Shown: positions 44,267 to 55,629, numbered from the stretch's first letter. The stretch is DNA of 64,000 bases from Ooceraea biroi (GCF_003672135.1 NC_039513.1:1116001-1180000), one strand, 5' to 3'. Program-made: numbers and translations. The notes: generated by a model not told the origin, from the letters alone.

Positions 44267-44529
44267 CTTCAGCTTGTTGTAAAATCTCCAAAACTCAACC
44301 AAATTCCTCAATTGTTTTTTAAGAATGAAGCTAGAACTGTTAGCTGTCAAATGACATAGCAATCACATAGATGCGAATGACTCTAGTACTTTCTAAAATG
44401 AACTAGCTCCATCTGTTGCAAAAATGCGTCATGACTTTTCCGACAACCCAATAGATCTGATAATTTAAATCAGATACAATTATTCCAATATCTGGATATT
44501 AAAATTTATTATCTGAGATATGCGGTTAA

Positions 44530-44563
<34 letters not shown>

Positions 44564-44568
<5 letters not shown>

Positions 44569-45145
44569 GGTGGCCCATTTTAATTTATACAGTCGATTTT
44601 TTAAAAAACTAAAAGAGATACGAAAAAATGTTTCAGACAGACATGTCACGATTTCGAGGGGGACATAAGATGATACCATTGGTTTGACCTTGAATAGTCG
44701 TTTGAAGGTCACGCGAAGATCACCTTCAATTTCTTAAACTGAAACCCCAACTTTTTATTGCAGATTCTTATTCTCCATCGAAAAGTAAGTAACTTTTGTC
44801 TGAAACATTTTTCCGAAAAATGTCATCTTATGTCCTTAAAATGATCTTCAAGATGATTTTGAGATCATTTTAAGGACATAAGATGACATTTTTCGGAAAA
44901 ATGTTTCAGACAAAAGTTACTTACTTTTCGATGGAGAATAAGAATCTGCAATAAAAAGTTGGGGTTTCAGTTTAAGAAATTGAAGGTGATCTTCGCGTGA
45001 CCTTCAAACGACTATTCAAGGTCAAACCAATGGTATCATCTTATGTCCCCCTCGAAATCGTGACATGTCTGTCTGAAACATTTTTTCGTATCTCTTTTAG
45101 TTTTTTAAAAAATCGACTGTATAAATTAAAATGGGCCACCCTGTA
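44564..45145. mobile_element. 582-bp near-perfect palindrome
   Basis: TACAGGGTGGCCCATTTTAA to TTAAAATGGGCCACCCTGTA, inserted at the edge of a TA microsatellite (44532-44565). The two halves are inverted copies around a centre near 44855, where CATTTTAAGG/CCTTAAAATG forms an extra hairpin. It is the full-length relative of 30685-31035. Confidence 0.9.
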
Positions 45146-45149
45146 TATA

Positions 45150-45367
45150 AGCCAAATACCACTCACTCACTCACTCATCAACATGCAGCCCGAACCACTG
45201 CACCTATCGACTTGAAATTTTAAGGGTATATTCCTACTATCACGTGGGTGCTCACTAAGGGAGGGTTTTTCGAAATTCCACCCCTAACGGGTGAGAATGT
45301 GTAAAATGTATTTTTATGTAATTCTACACATAAATATCGCGGGCAAAGCCGGGACGGGGGATGCTAG
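45150..45367 (+). mobile_element. Helitron-like 3' end
   Basis: After CACTCACTCACTCACTCATC (45164-45180) the segment ends GGGCAAAGCCGGGACGGGGG then ATGCTAG|T at 45367. A CTAG end preceded by a GC-rich GGGCAAAGCC hairpin-like block is characteristic of insect Helitron non-autonomous copies. No helicase is encoded. Confidence 0.5.
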
Positions 45368-45398
45368 TTTGAGATATATTCGAATACTCGGATCATAT

Positions 45399-45777
45399 TA
45401 TTCGTATTGTTCAGGGGCATCCGGAAATCCATGTATTACGTGTATTGTTCATATTATCTGTTATAATACAGAGTGCATCACTAGAATCCAAATACATTTG
45501 AGTTTGAATTCCTGCTATATTGTAGTTCAGCAGTGACAGTTGGCGCTAAGGTAAGCCAGAAACGTGGTTACGTTATTAACTTCAATATTATTCGTATTGT
45601 TCAGGGGCATTCGGAAATCCATGTATTACGTGTATTGTTTATATTATCTGTTATAATACAGAGTGCGTCACTAGAATCCGGATACATTTGAGTTTGAATT
45701 TCCTGCTATATTGTAGTTCAGCAGTGACAGTTGGCGCTAAGGTAAGCCAGAAACGTGGTTACGTTATTAACTTCCCC
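45399..45777 (+). repeat. 190-bp tandem duplication including a TIR end
   Basis: TCAGGGGCAT occurs at 45411 and 45601, and the following 180 bases are nearly identical, through TACAGAGTGCRTCACTAG and GTAAGCCAGAAACGTGGTTA. The duplicated unit includes the left end of the Tc1-type relic that follows. Confidence 0.9.
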
Positions 45778-46611
45778 GAAATGGCCGAGTCAATCAAGTC
45801 CGAGCTCAGAATATAACTGGAAAGCGGCGATTATTGAAGGTCTTTGCGCTGGAAGGACGCCGAGTGAGAATAAACTTCTTCGGATATCCCAGGTCGACAG
45901 TGTATGATGTTGCCTAGAGGTACGCGGTCTCAGAGGAGACTGAGGACTCCTCTACTCCGGCGAGAAAGATACAAGTGAGAGAGAAGGCGACACGGACTCC
46001 GGAACTCGTTCAAAGGGCCCAAGACCTCATTTCAGAAGTAAAAAAATGGCGGCTATGTTGGCTCCAGGGATCAGAAGATCCAGGGACTTCATTCAGGAAA
46101 TTGGTCGTCTTGGGGATGAGTGACTCCACCGTTCGTCAGATCATTCATGAGAACCTTAGGTACACATCCTATGTGCTCAAGGTCCAACAGATGCTCTTTG
46201 CTCGAGCCATTAGGTGCAGAACTGACTTTGCGACAACGTGGACACGTTCTGGTCCAAGGACTTCTGGCCTCCTGATAGCCCCGATCTGAATCCTCTCGAC
46301 CACTACGTGTGGAGCGTAGTCGAGAAGGTCACCACCAAATCTAGATACTCCAATGTGGCCTTCGGACCTCTATTAAGGCAGCATTCACGACCATGAATAA
46401 GGCCCAATTGAAGACGGCGTGCTCGCGCTTTAAGAGTAGAATTGAGGTGGTGATTGAAGCAAAGAGAAGCTACATAGAATAAAAAAACTCTAGAAGGATA
46501 TCTTAACTTAAATATAAAAGCATTTCTTCGTACCTTTATATTTTTTCTATAATAAACAACTTTTTCGATAAAACATGTTTTCATGTTCAAATTCTAGTGA
46601 CGCACCCTGTA
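45657..46611 (+). mobile_element. Tc1/mariner relic with internal deletion, copy 1
   Basis: The ends read TACAGAGTGCGTCACTAGAA and TTCTAGTGACGCACCCTGTA. The interior encodes remnants of a transposase (45781-46482) missing its catalytic centre. The left end also exists as a tandem duplicate at 45467. Confidence 0.8.
45781..46482 (+). pseudogene. Internally deleted Tc1/mariner transposase, copy 1
   Basis: The start MAESIKSELR is followed by stops, then ERTPELVQRAQDLIS-like sequence, the RKL..LGMSDSTVRQIIHENL helix-turn-helix, and directly after CAACAGATGCTC a jump to FWPPDSPDLNPLDHYVWSVV (third catalytic position) and SRFKSRIEVVIEAKRSYIE. The region that would hold the first two catalytic aspartates is absent. 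The same junction occurs in the relic at 58265-58930. Confidence 0.75.
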
Positions 46612-46619
46612 TATTACTA

Positions 46620-46841
46620 ATATTACTCAAATAATATAAATATCAACGCTACTCGTTTATTCTCGTTATAAAAATATTCAATTCTTTATAAATATACTTA
46701 TAAATGTATTTAATTAAAACGTAATTATATTATACTTGTAATTATAAAACATACACATCTAATGATTCACGTTCCTTATTTGTGTTTTAATTGTGTTTTT
46801 AACAAGCTTCTGTTATTTCAAGTTAAGATGAATACAGATAT
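46620..46841. other. AT-rich gene-free stretch
   Basis: No gene or repeat was recognised. Confidence 0.4.
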
Positions 46842-47050
46842 CAAGAGATACGGTAGTGTCTCGCGCCAAGTATACGCACAGCGCGAGACCGCACCGTGAC
46901 TCTTTTACGCGAGTCCGCGAGCTGCGAGTACCCGAGATTATCAGATCCCAATAAGGGCCGAATTGATCAAGTTCTGAGTAGGCTCATTCGATAGCTTGGG
47001 TGCGATTTGCATACTAAAAGTGCTTTTATTTTTTTTCTACGTGCCCTAGG
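46842..47050 (+). repeat. Dispersed repeat family B, copy 1
   Basis: It matches 55630-55842 in reverse orientation: CACGGTAGTGTCTCG-like start, GCCAAGTATACGC, GAGACCGCACCGTGAC, then TGATCAAGTTCTGAGTAGGC and GCTTGGGTGCGATTTGCAT. Non-coding. The GCCAAGTATACGC motif is shared with family A. Confidence 0.75.
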
Positions 47051-47135
47051 AGCGGAGATATTACGACCCAAAATCCAAATCCCGAAATTTACATGTAAGA
47101 AACGTCATCGTCGTCATAGTCGACCACAAAATTCT

Positions 47136-47460
47136 TGTACAGTTGATACTTCTGCCGCGAGAGAGCGCTAGCGATATATTTAGTGTAGGGATCTGGTAAC
47201 ATTATATTTACACCTTTTGTATTACACCGTATTACACTTTCCGTTTAGTTGTCTATCTAGACTATATATTCCTAGTTGGTTTTAACTTCCTTGGCGCGAA
47301 GTCTCGCCTTTGTTACTCAGTTATCTTATTACTGTTGCACAGTTCGAAACCTCCGAACCACTCACAAGCTTATACGAATGTACGCGAGTGATGTCAATAA
47401 AAACTATCATTGCCAATTACATTGAGTTCTTGCTAAATTTCCACACGTGCTAACGCTACA
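47136..47460 (+). mobile_element. 5' LTR of a CsRn1-type Gypsy element
   Basis: It starts TGTACAGTTG and ends CTAACGCTACA, a TGTA...TACA pair, immediately before the primer-binding site. AATAAA lies at about 47396. At 325 bp its length is normal for the clade. No 3' LTR is present. Confidence 0.7.
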
Positions 47461-47462
47461 AC

Positions 47463-47480
47463 TGGTGACCCCGATGTGAT
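47463..47480 (+). promoter_or_regulatory. tRNA-Trp primer-binding site
   Basis: TGGTGACCCCGATGTGAT complements the 3' end of tRNA-Trp with about one mismatch. CsRn1-clade Gypsy elements use this primer. Confidence 0.8.
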
Positions 47481-47888
47481 CACGACAAAAGACATTTTTT
47501 GTAACGTCGAACTTGAGTGGAGGTCGCAATTCGCTCGTGTCGTAAAAACTCGCTCGTGTTGTGCAAACGCATTCGTGTCATCACCGTGTTTTTGCCGACA
47601 AGAAACGCAGAACGCGTGACCGGGTCTATGAACGATAATCGCATATTGAGATCGGGATTCTCATACAACCCCGCGGAAGTTCCTGCGAGAAACAAGAGTG
47701 TGGTGCACTCTCCTAATAAAAGTAAACCAGGAGAGCAACCCGGAGAAGAAATGAAGGGCGCAGAACAACTTGAAAGCAGCCTCATCGAACTGGATAACGG
47801 CAGCCATAGTGGTGAAGCCGCGAAGAAGGACCGGCAAGGCCGCCATTTTGATGAAACTTCTTAGCAACAAAATTACTTCGCTCCCGCG

Positions 47889-48791
47889 ATGGAAAATCTA
47901 CAGGCGGATGAAACAACCCCGAGAACCACAGCCCAGGTGTTGCCCGAACTGCCGTATCATTACTTTCCACCCGAAATGCCGAACACTGGTAACGCAACGT
48001 ACCGAAGTTACACCGAATACAAGGTAACGTTACGCAAATTTAAATCTGGCACCAACGTGCGTGCATGGTTCGAGATCGCTAAAAACGAATTTCGCGAACA
48101 AAACACATCGGAAGCGGACAAATTCACAGCATTGGTATCTAGTCTCGACGACGAAATTTACGAGAGCATGTGTAGCGCGATTGCGGGACTTCCCTCAGCT
48201 CACCGATACCAATCATTAAAGATGTTACTCGTAGAACATTATTCTTTAACGCGAGGACAAGAACTGCGGAAATTGCTATCCGGCTTATCCGTCAAAGATA
48301 AAAAACCTTCGCGACTACTCGCGGAAATGAGATCTCTGGCCGGCCCTGGAAGAATCGATGACAAAGATTACAAAACTTTATTTTTGGAATATCTTCCGAG
48401 TGACGTGCGCATGACACTACAAGTCGTTCCCGGAGACGTTAACGTATTAGCCGCTGTAGCCGATAAAATAATGGAACAGCAACCACCAGACGATGATTGC
48501 GAACTAGTGGCAATTCAACAGCCGGAACACGATCTTGCCAATAAAATAGCGGAACTCACGAAACAATTGAATGAGTTGAAGGTGCATCATGAGCCAACAT
48601 CTCGTTCACATTCTCGCCCGCGTTCGCGTTCGCGCACGCGCACCAGTGCGCATTCAAAACAGACGCGTAGTTGATCGCGCAAACCAAAAGTCTGCTATTA
48701 CCACAGACAGTTCGGAAAAATGGCGAAGAAATGTACCGAACCGTGCGAATGGCCGAAAAGAAAAGCTGACAAGCAAACGTCGGAAAACTAA
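47889..48791 (+). pseudogene. CsRn1-type Gypsy gag with premature stop
   Basis: The Met at 47889 opens a 261-codon gag (YHYFPPEMPNTGN early; FEIAKNEFREQNTSEADKF in the capsid), interrupted by TGA at 48672-48674, where a CGA-to-TGA change is likely. The same frame continues to 48791 and contains C-x2-H-x9-C-x3-C (CYYH...KCTEPC, about 48699-48752). This CHCC-type zinc finger, in place of CCHC, is the hallmark of CsRn1-clade gag. An Arg/Ser-rich stretch precedes the stop. The product would assemble the retrotransposon particle. Confidence 0.85.
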
Positions 48792-48835
48792 CGCAGCCGT
48801 CGTTAGCCTCGGCGACAATCGACGGTAGCAACTCT

Positions 48836-49525
48836 TCTCGCCGACCATTTATAGTTGACAAACAATCTGGACTTCGTTTCCTGATCGATACAGAGACAGA
48901 AGTCTCAGTCGTCCCACCACGTCCTTCAGATCCAACCAACTGCGTTAAAGGCACATTGTATGCCACCAACGGCTCACGCATTAACACCTATGGCGAACGA
49001 TCAATGTTATTATATTTCGGACTTCGCAGACCGATCCATTGTCTTTGCTTCATCGCGCAGGTACCATACGCTATCCTAGGAGCCGATATGTTGTACCAAC
49101 ACAATTTTACGTTAAATCTTCGTTCACGGACACTCAAAGATATAGAAACGGGACTTACGGTCAAATTGCAAGTGGACAAGGCACCGTGCACTGGAATATC
49201 TAGTTTCAACAAGAATACTTCCATGGCCGACATCCTTACGGAATTTTCGGACCTCACCAAACCTTCCACTGTCATTATAAAACCTCAGCACACCGTCAAA
49301 CATCACATAGAGACGTTCGGACAGCCAATATTTGAGCGACCGCGACGTCTTCACCCGGAAAGGTTGAAAGCAGCAAAAGTTAAATTTCAGTTTATGATAG
49401 ATCAAGGTTATTGCCGACTATCGAACAGCCAATGGGCTAGCCCTCTTTACATGGTCAAAAAGAAGGATGGCAGTTGGCGTCCGTGTGGTGATTATCGTCG
49501 GTTGAACGCACAAACATTACCCTAG
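48836..49525 (+). pseudogene. CsRn1-type Gypsy pol: protease and RT start, truncated
   Basis: The frame begins with the aspartic protease (RFLIDTETEVSVVPP; the usual DTGA reads DTET, so the catalytic loop is altered), then AILGADMLYQHNF closing the protease. A linker leads to the RT start HHIETFGQPIFERPRRLHPE, MIDQGYCRLSNSQWASPLY and KKDGSWRPCGDYRRLNAQT. It ends at 49525, before the palm; RNase H, integrase and 3' LTR are missing. Confidence 0.88.
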
Positions 49526-49865
49526 GGATCCTCCAGAGAGGGATCGGTATACGCGGTTACGTTTTTTATTGGTCGCGCCATGTTTGTTTCAAAACCAGAA
49601 ACTGAGGGAGATAGAAAATCGAGATAGACAGATGAAACTTCTGTTTCATTGTGTAGTGACGCAGTAGAAAGTGCCATTAACACGAAGAAGAAGACGCAGT
49701 AGAAAGTGAAAAGATAGAAACTGTAGGAGGTAAGTGTAAAAGGATATAAAATTTCAAGAATACAACAAGATTGTCATAGTAAGTTAAGCAGTTTTAGCTT
49801 GATATTGTTCTAAGCAGAAAATGATAAAAGACCGTAGATAACCGAGGTCACATTTTTATATATTA
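49526..49865. other. Gene-free stretch
   Basis: The phrase GACGCAGTAGAAAGTG occurs twice (49659 and 49693), as does AGATAGA-rich DNA. No gene. Confidence 0.4.
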
Positions 49866-49968
49866 CTTTGGTAAATATGCATAAAAGGTCAGCACCATGA
49901 GTGATGACCTTGATAACATATGTCAAGGTCAAGGTCATTGGTGACCTTTTATGCATATTTATTACCAT
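49866..49968. repeat. ~100-bp palindrome with TCAAGGTCA sites
   Basis: GGTAAATATGCATAAAAGGTCA and its inverse at 49946-49967 form the arms. Between them lie TGACCTTGA (49905) and two overlapping TCAAGGTCA (49923 and 49929). It is probably a very short MITE. Confidence 0.75.
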
Positions 49969-50035
49969 TACTTTCTCACATAACCTCTATAATTACACAT
50001 ATTTGTTACAGTATTCTTTATTTGAGCGAAGAAGT

Positions 50036-50193
50036 ATGACGGGTTGCAGTGCTGACTACTGCACAAATTCCTCAACAAAAGGATTCCAAATGTGCAGATT
50101 TCCGCAAGACATAAAAAGACGGAAATTATGGATGGACAATGTCAACAGATCAGACTGGGTTCCTGGATCGAGTTCATGTTTGTGTCATGTATG
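50036..50193 (+). pseudogene. THAP zinc-finger fragment
   Basis: From the Met at 50036: MTGCSADYCTNSSTKGFQMC, then FPQDIKRRKLWMDNV and a W with SSSCLCHV. This is the start of a THAP DNA-binding domain (C-x4-C, conserved FP, W, and the second Cys pair region) and stops just before the final His-Phe, where the TA of the next transposon begins. THAP domains occur in P-element-type transposases and in host regulators, and I cannot tell which this was. Confidence 0.75.
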
Positions 50194-52010
50194 TACAGGG
50201 TGGGGAAAAATTATTGGTCAAGCTTTCGCCAGTTGATTCTACTCGTCGAGATTGCCAACATTGCATCATAAACATGGTGCCGCAAAATTAACTTTCAAAG
50301 TCATTTTCAATGTCAAATTTTTTTATTGGCTTAGTCGATTCTACTCGTCGAGCTGAACAAAAGTCTCAAAGGGACCATATGCCGGAAATCAATATTTCAT
50401 AGAGAAATCTTCGTTTGAAGTTTTTAGAAGCCAAACAATTTCGTAAAATTAATTGTGATGAATGTAAAATCTGCTTAATCTACTCTTAACGCTACCCAGG
50501 AACAACGAAGTGGGCGTGGTAGATTTTTGTTCCCTTTGGGGTATCTTGGTACCCAGTAACATTTCAACGGCTGTTGGTTCCTTAAAGCAACGGTCATTTG
50601 TCTCGGAGAGGAATAATATATCGCTCCATAAGACATTCGTTACTTGTGCTTAAGAAGCTTTCCATCCATATCCAGACCTTTTTCGTGATTATTAGAAACC
50701 GCCGCTGATCTTGAATCAATTTTCAGTGTAAAATAAAAAAAAATTGTTTTAATTTTTTACCAAATTTTTTCTAAGAATAACGTTGCATTAGCATGCCTCG
50801 ACGTGGTAGCCGTGGTGGTCGTGATCGGGCGCTTCGGGATGGGCGTGACCAACGTCTAATGCTTCGAGCAATTGATCGTGCTCATGGTAATTACACACGA
50901 GCACGAGCTCTTTATGCTAGTTGGTTGCGACGCCAAGCTAATGGCAGACCATTACGTCCAGGGTCCGTGCCTGATTGTCGAGAATTTCAATGACTCGATG
51001 AACGATTACATGATCAGGAGCAAATGAATTTTGCAGGTGCTGGCCACCGTAGGGCAGGTCGTCCTCGTGTGTCTTGGAGAATTGAGGAACGTGTGATTGC
51101 TCTAGCTCGAACTTATCCTGTCATGGGATCACGACGCATAGGCGCGCGAGTAGAGGTTGATCATAAAACAGTCTTGCGCATTCTCCGTGAGGAAGGCCTA
51201 CGACCCTACAAAGTGCAGGTAGTGCATGAGTTACGACCTGGTGATCGCATAGCTCATCTTCGTTTTTGTCGGTGGATGCTTCGCAAGATCCGAAGATATC
51301 GGCACTTTCTGAAAAATATAGTGTTTACTGATGAATCCAGTTTTTCCAGCACTTCCATTTTGAACCGGCAAAATGTTCGCATCTGGCGCAGACGCAATCC
51401 ACACGCAATGGTACAAAGAGTTCAGCAGGGCCGTTTTTCAGTCAATGTTTGGGCAGGGATACTCGGGAATGATTATATTGCTCCTGTGTTTCTCTCAAAC
51501 CGATTGTCAAGCGTTGAGTATTTGCGGTTTCTACGTCATACTCTCCTGAATCGACTGCGACGTATGGTTCCGAGGAATGCCCGTAATCGAATTTTTTTTA
51601 TGCATGACGATGCTCCACCGCATTTCGGCAGGCAAGTCCGCGCTTTTTTACAACGAGTTTTTGGAACTCGATGGATCGGTCGTAATCCTGCGCCACACTT
51701 ATGGCCCGCCCGTTCACCTGACCTGAACCCTCTGGACTTTTATTTCTGGGGAGCTCTGAACGCCATTGTTTATGGGTCAAGCAGGGCTTTAAGGACAGCT
51801 CAGGATTTACGAGATCGCATTGAAGAGGCGGTTGCTACTTTAGCACGAAATCGAGCTGTGCTCCGTAGAGTGCGAGATAATTTGGTGGAGAGACTCCAAG
51901 CTTGCATTGATAACGGTGGTGGTCACATTGAAGCTGGCAGACAAGCACAACTGCTCAGAGCTATTGGGGCCGATGGGTCAGTTCTGTTTGTTCGTAGGTA
52001 GCGTCGATGA
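50194..52010 (+). mobile_element. DD41D-type mariner 2, left end plus transposase
   Basis: It starts TACAGGGTGGGGAAAAATTA at 50194. A subterminal motif, GATTCTACTCGTCGAG, is repeated (50236 and 50338). The transposase ORF fills the right part. No matching right TIR was found; the sequence changes to family A repeats after about 52010. Confidence 0.7.
50793..52001 (+). pseudogene. DD41D-type transposase, intact except for one stop
   Basis: One frame runs 403 codons from MPRRGSRGGRDRALRD to a stop at 52001, broken only by TGA at 50991-50993. The N-terminal half is Arg-rich with helix-turn-helix sequence (GSRRIGARVEVDHKTVLRIL). Catalytic residues are Asp in VFTDESSF, Asp in FMHDDAPPHF and Asp in PDLNPLDFYFWG; I count 42 residues between the last two. 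WIGR and WPARSPDLNPLD are typical of the DD41D/rosa-like group. Translation from the Met at 51024 would give a 325-residue protein that keeps the whole catalytic domain but lacks part of the DNA-binding region. Confidence 0.88.
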
Positions 52011-52017
52011 CGATAAA

Positions 52018-52107
52018 GTGAGAGGCAAGGGGAACTCACTGTAATCAAGTCACCCCGAGGTGAGAGGCGAGGGGAACTCACTGTAATCAAGTCACCCCGA
52101 GGTGAGA
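52018..52107 (+). repeat. 42-bp tandem repeat, ~2.1 copies
   Basis: GTGAGAGGC(A/G)AGGGGAACTC repeats at 42-bp spacing, followed by ACTGTAATCAAGTCACCCCG in both copies. Confidence 0.9.
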
Positions 52108-52110
52108 GGA

Positions 52111-52310
52111 AAGATATCATTAGTTTTGTAGAGTTCTTTTTTGAAAGAACTTCGGGTTTGAAAGATATCAGTTTTGTAGAGTTCTTTTTTGAAAGAATTT
52201 CGGGTTTGAAAGAACTGCGGGCGCTTATACTTGGCGCTTTTTTTATACCTTTTTTAAAAAGGTAATTTTGTTGTGATTTCACACATTTTGTAGTGTGAAG
52301 TATATTATTC
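52111..52310 (+). repeat. Dispersed repeat family A, copy 2
   Basis: It contains two internal copies of a ~50-bp unit (AGTTTTGTAGAGTTCTTTTT), a TATACTTGGCGC motif, the TACCTTTTTTAAAAAGGTA hairpin and TTTGTAGTGTGAAGTA. Confidence 0.8.
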
Positions 52311-52364
52311 TTTTCTTTTTATTAACGGCATTAATAACATTTATTATCAGCAAAATGATTTGTT

Positions 52365-52560
52365 AATATCATTAGTTTTGTAGAGTTCTTTTTTGAAAGA
52401 ACTTTGAGGTTGAAAGATATCAATTTTGTAGAATTCTTTTTTGAAAGAACTTCGGGCGCGTATACTTGGCGCTTTTTTGTACCTTTTTTTAAAAAGGTAA
52501 TTTTGATGTGATTTCACACATTTTGTAGTGTGAAGTATTCTTTTTTATACTATATGAGGA
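52365..52560 (+). repeat. Dispersed repeat family A, copy 3
   Basis: Direct copy of 52111-52310 with the same order of blocks; GCGCGTATACTTGGCGC is complete here. The right end continues into ATACTATATGAGGA, as at 1898-1912 on the opposite strand. Confidence 0.8.
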
Positions 52561-54283
52561 TTTGAAGAACACGAAACATTATCTGTATTTTGTAAACCAT
52601 GTAAACCCCCAAGCAATATTTTGCCGTGATATTTGATTTTGACAATTCTCTTGAAGCAATTACTTTTGACAATGCCCATGGAACATCTTTCACTTTGCAA
52701 TAGCGTTCTTTTGTAACAATAATTTACAATGAGATTTTAAGGCATAAAACTTAAAATTTAGGCTCGATTGCATCTTTGTGTTTTTATAAAGGGCACATAA
52801 AAAAGAGACGAAGAGTGAATATTCTCAATTATAAGCTTTATAATAAATATTTTACTATTTTAATTTTTTAATTATATCGATATCTTAACAAATGGCAAAG
52901 TTAGCTATTTTGTATTTAAACAAATGTTAATAACTTTTGACAATTAAACTACAAACAAAACAACTAGAAACGATTTTGAAAAAGACAGCGCAAGCGGATC
53001 GTGCTATCTTAACAAATGGCAAAGGTAGCTATTTTTCATTTAAACAAATGTTAATTAAACAATAGAGCGTGTACTAATATTTCTGTTTTAAACATGTTTA
53101 CGAACAATATCATTACTATATCAATTAGTAAATTTTACTGTGTTTGTCACTACTACCACTTATATTGTTGTACTCGATTAATAACATTTTCAATGTATAA
53201 GTAAACCATAAAGACAAAAAATGAATGTATGAATGCAAATGTTATATGTATGAGGATTAATAAAATCAATTAATACATTCGTTGAAAATAGGTACAAACT
53301 ACCTTGTTGAAATAAACGAACAATGATTGCAATTGATATAAATTATGATTTCAATATTGTGACATCATAATATCGTTACAAAATATCTTACTAATATATA
53401 TTAACAATAAGTCAAGAATCATTCACACAATATGTAATCTGTAGAATCAATCCGCATTTTTTGTGTAAATCGGAAAGTTCGACAAGATTATCGATGCATC
53501 AATATGAATCTGCGTCATTTAATGTCAAAGTGCAATATCGTGTTCATACAACATCTTATTTATCGTGCGGTTTACAAAATAATCTAATAAAAATGCGAGG
53601 AAAGACGTTCCAATGGATCGCAATAGTACAAAACTCCATTTATCGCCTTATCGATTTATCCCGTGCGATTTATATTTTTATATCATATATACAGTTGCTT
53701 TAATAAACAGTTGTGAATATTATTTTAACAAATATTTTATTTCTGTTTTCCGCATTAACCAAGAGGTTATTATAAAACCAACGGTACGAGAAATTTAAAT
53801 ATTACTTTTTAAAATCATTTTAATAATTAAACTGCTAAAACGCGCGGAATTGGGAGTTTTTCTTTTAAGGTTTTTATTTTTTTTTAATATAACAGACATA
53901 AATTGATTACGACGTATGAAAAGAGGTCAGAGAGAAGTACTTTGACGTAAATTTACGAAGTAAAAAAATTCAATTTTAAGGGTTGGTGGAGGGGTAAATA
54001 GAAAAGCATTCATTTTTCGATACTTATTCGTACACAGCTTTGTAAACATAAAAAAGAAATGCAACTTTTGTATAAACTTTTTTTGTATATCTCTCACCGT
54101 TTGGCAGTTATGTCGCAAAATAGAAATACCTACATTTTTCTTCAAGGGGTGATTTCACCCCCTTGAATTGTAATTCAGGATGAAAGAAAATAGTTTTATG
54201 TTACGGATAAACTACTCTATATGCACACAAAGTTTCAGAATTTTCTGAATATCCGGGTTGGCTAACCTTCCTTGTTAGCTAAT
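52561..54283. other. AT-rich gene-free region with a local duplication
   Basis: ATCTTAACAAATGGCAAAG(T/G)TAGC occurs at 52880 and 53006, each followed by TTTAAACAAATGTTAAT, giving a ~125-bp imperfect tandem duplication. No credible gene elsewhere in the segment. Confidence 0.5.
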
Positions 54284-55430
54284 TTCATTTTCACATTTTA
54301 ATCATCGGAATAAATAACGTTTAATTTAACGTGTCAAATTTTTCTCGAAAGAGATAAAAGTTTTTCGGGTTGGTCAATTAAAATCGGACACCCTATATAT
54401 TATAGTCAAGAGTCGACACTCTGTATAATATGATAAGTTAGTGTGACATACACTATATTTTAAAATGAGATCTGTATGTTATAATATAATTGAGTGATAA
54501 GAAGGTAACAGAAGAAAGCGAATTAATATAGCTTAGCAGATTTTATTTTCACATTTTAATCATCGGAATAAATAACGATTACTTTATCGTGTCAAATATT
54601 TCGCGAAACAGAGATACAAGTTTTTCGGTTTGGTCAAGTAAAATCGAACACCCTATATAGTATAATAAAAAGTGGACACCCGGTATATTATAATTAATCA
54701 TCGGAATAAATAAAGTTTAATTTATCGCGTCAAATTTTTCTAGAATCATAACTACAAGTTTTTCGGGTTGATCAATTAAAATCAGACACCCTATATATTA
54801 TAATCAAAAGTCGACACCCTGTATAATAAAAATAAGATAGAGCGAGATACCCTATATAGTAAAAATATTAAAATAAGACCTGTATTGTATAATAAATTAT
54901 ATTATAATTGAGTGATAAGGAAGGTAAAAGTGGAAAGCGAATTAATATAGCTTAGCAGATTTTATTTTCACATTTTAATTATCGGAATAAACAACGTTTA
55001 CTTTATCGTGTCACATTTTTCTCGAAACAGAGATAGAAGTTTTTCGGTTTGGTCAATTAAAATCGGACACCCTATATATTATAATCAAAAGTCGACACCC
55101 TGTATAATATAACACCCTATATAGTATAATCAAAAGTCGACACCCTGTATAATATAATAAGATAGTGTGAGATACCCTATATTTTAAAATTGAGACCTAT
55201 ATGTTATAATATAATTGAGTGATAAGGAAGGTAAAAGTGGAAAGCGAATTAACATAGCTTAGCAGATTATATTTTCACATTTTAATTATCGGAATAAATA
55301 ACGTTTACTTTATCGTGTCACATTTTTCTTGAAACAGAGATATGTTTTTCGGGTTGATCAATTAAAATCGGACACCCTACATATTATAATCAAAAGTGGA
55401 CACCCAGTATATTATAATGATCGATAAAAT
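54284..55430. repeat. Complex satellite built from TIR-like ends
   Basis: Blocks of TTTTCACATTTTAATYATCG, TTTTTCGGGTTGRTCAATTA and AAATCGGACACCCTATATA, then AAAAGTCGACACCCTGTATA and AGTGATAAGGAAGGTAA, recur in the same order at about 54284, 54545, 54690, 54965 and 55270, with variable spacing (~150-420 bp). Every unit contains one or more CACCCTRTATA ends of the mariner type. No gene. Confidence 0.85.
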
Positions 55431-55629
55431 GAAGTTTGATCGATAATGAAGTTAACATTATCGACTCTACACGTACGAGTCATCTCGAGCCATCTAGCGT
55501 CGAAACTACCGAACTGTACATTTTTCCTCACCTTTCCGCGAGCCCCTCTTGCCCTCACTTTACGCAGGAGGAGAAAACGGAGTATCTTAAGCGTGAAATC
55601 ATGATATTCGACTTTTGCATCGCAATATC
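55431..55629. other. Gene-free stretch
   Basis: GC-richer DNA with two overlapping short open frames on opposite strands, neither recognisable. Confidence 0.35.

Noticed and set aside
49901..50236. 111-codon ORF as one gene
   Set aside because: Only the part from 50036 is THAP-like; the start reads through a palindrome and the end through a transposon terminus.
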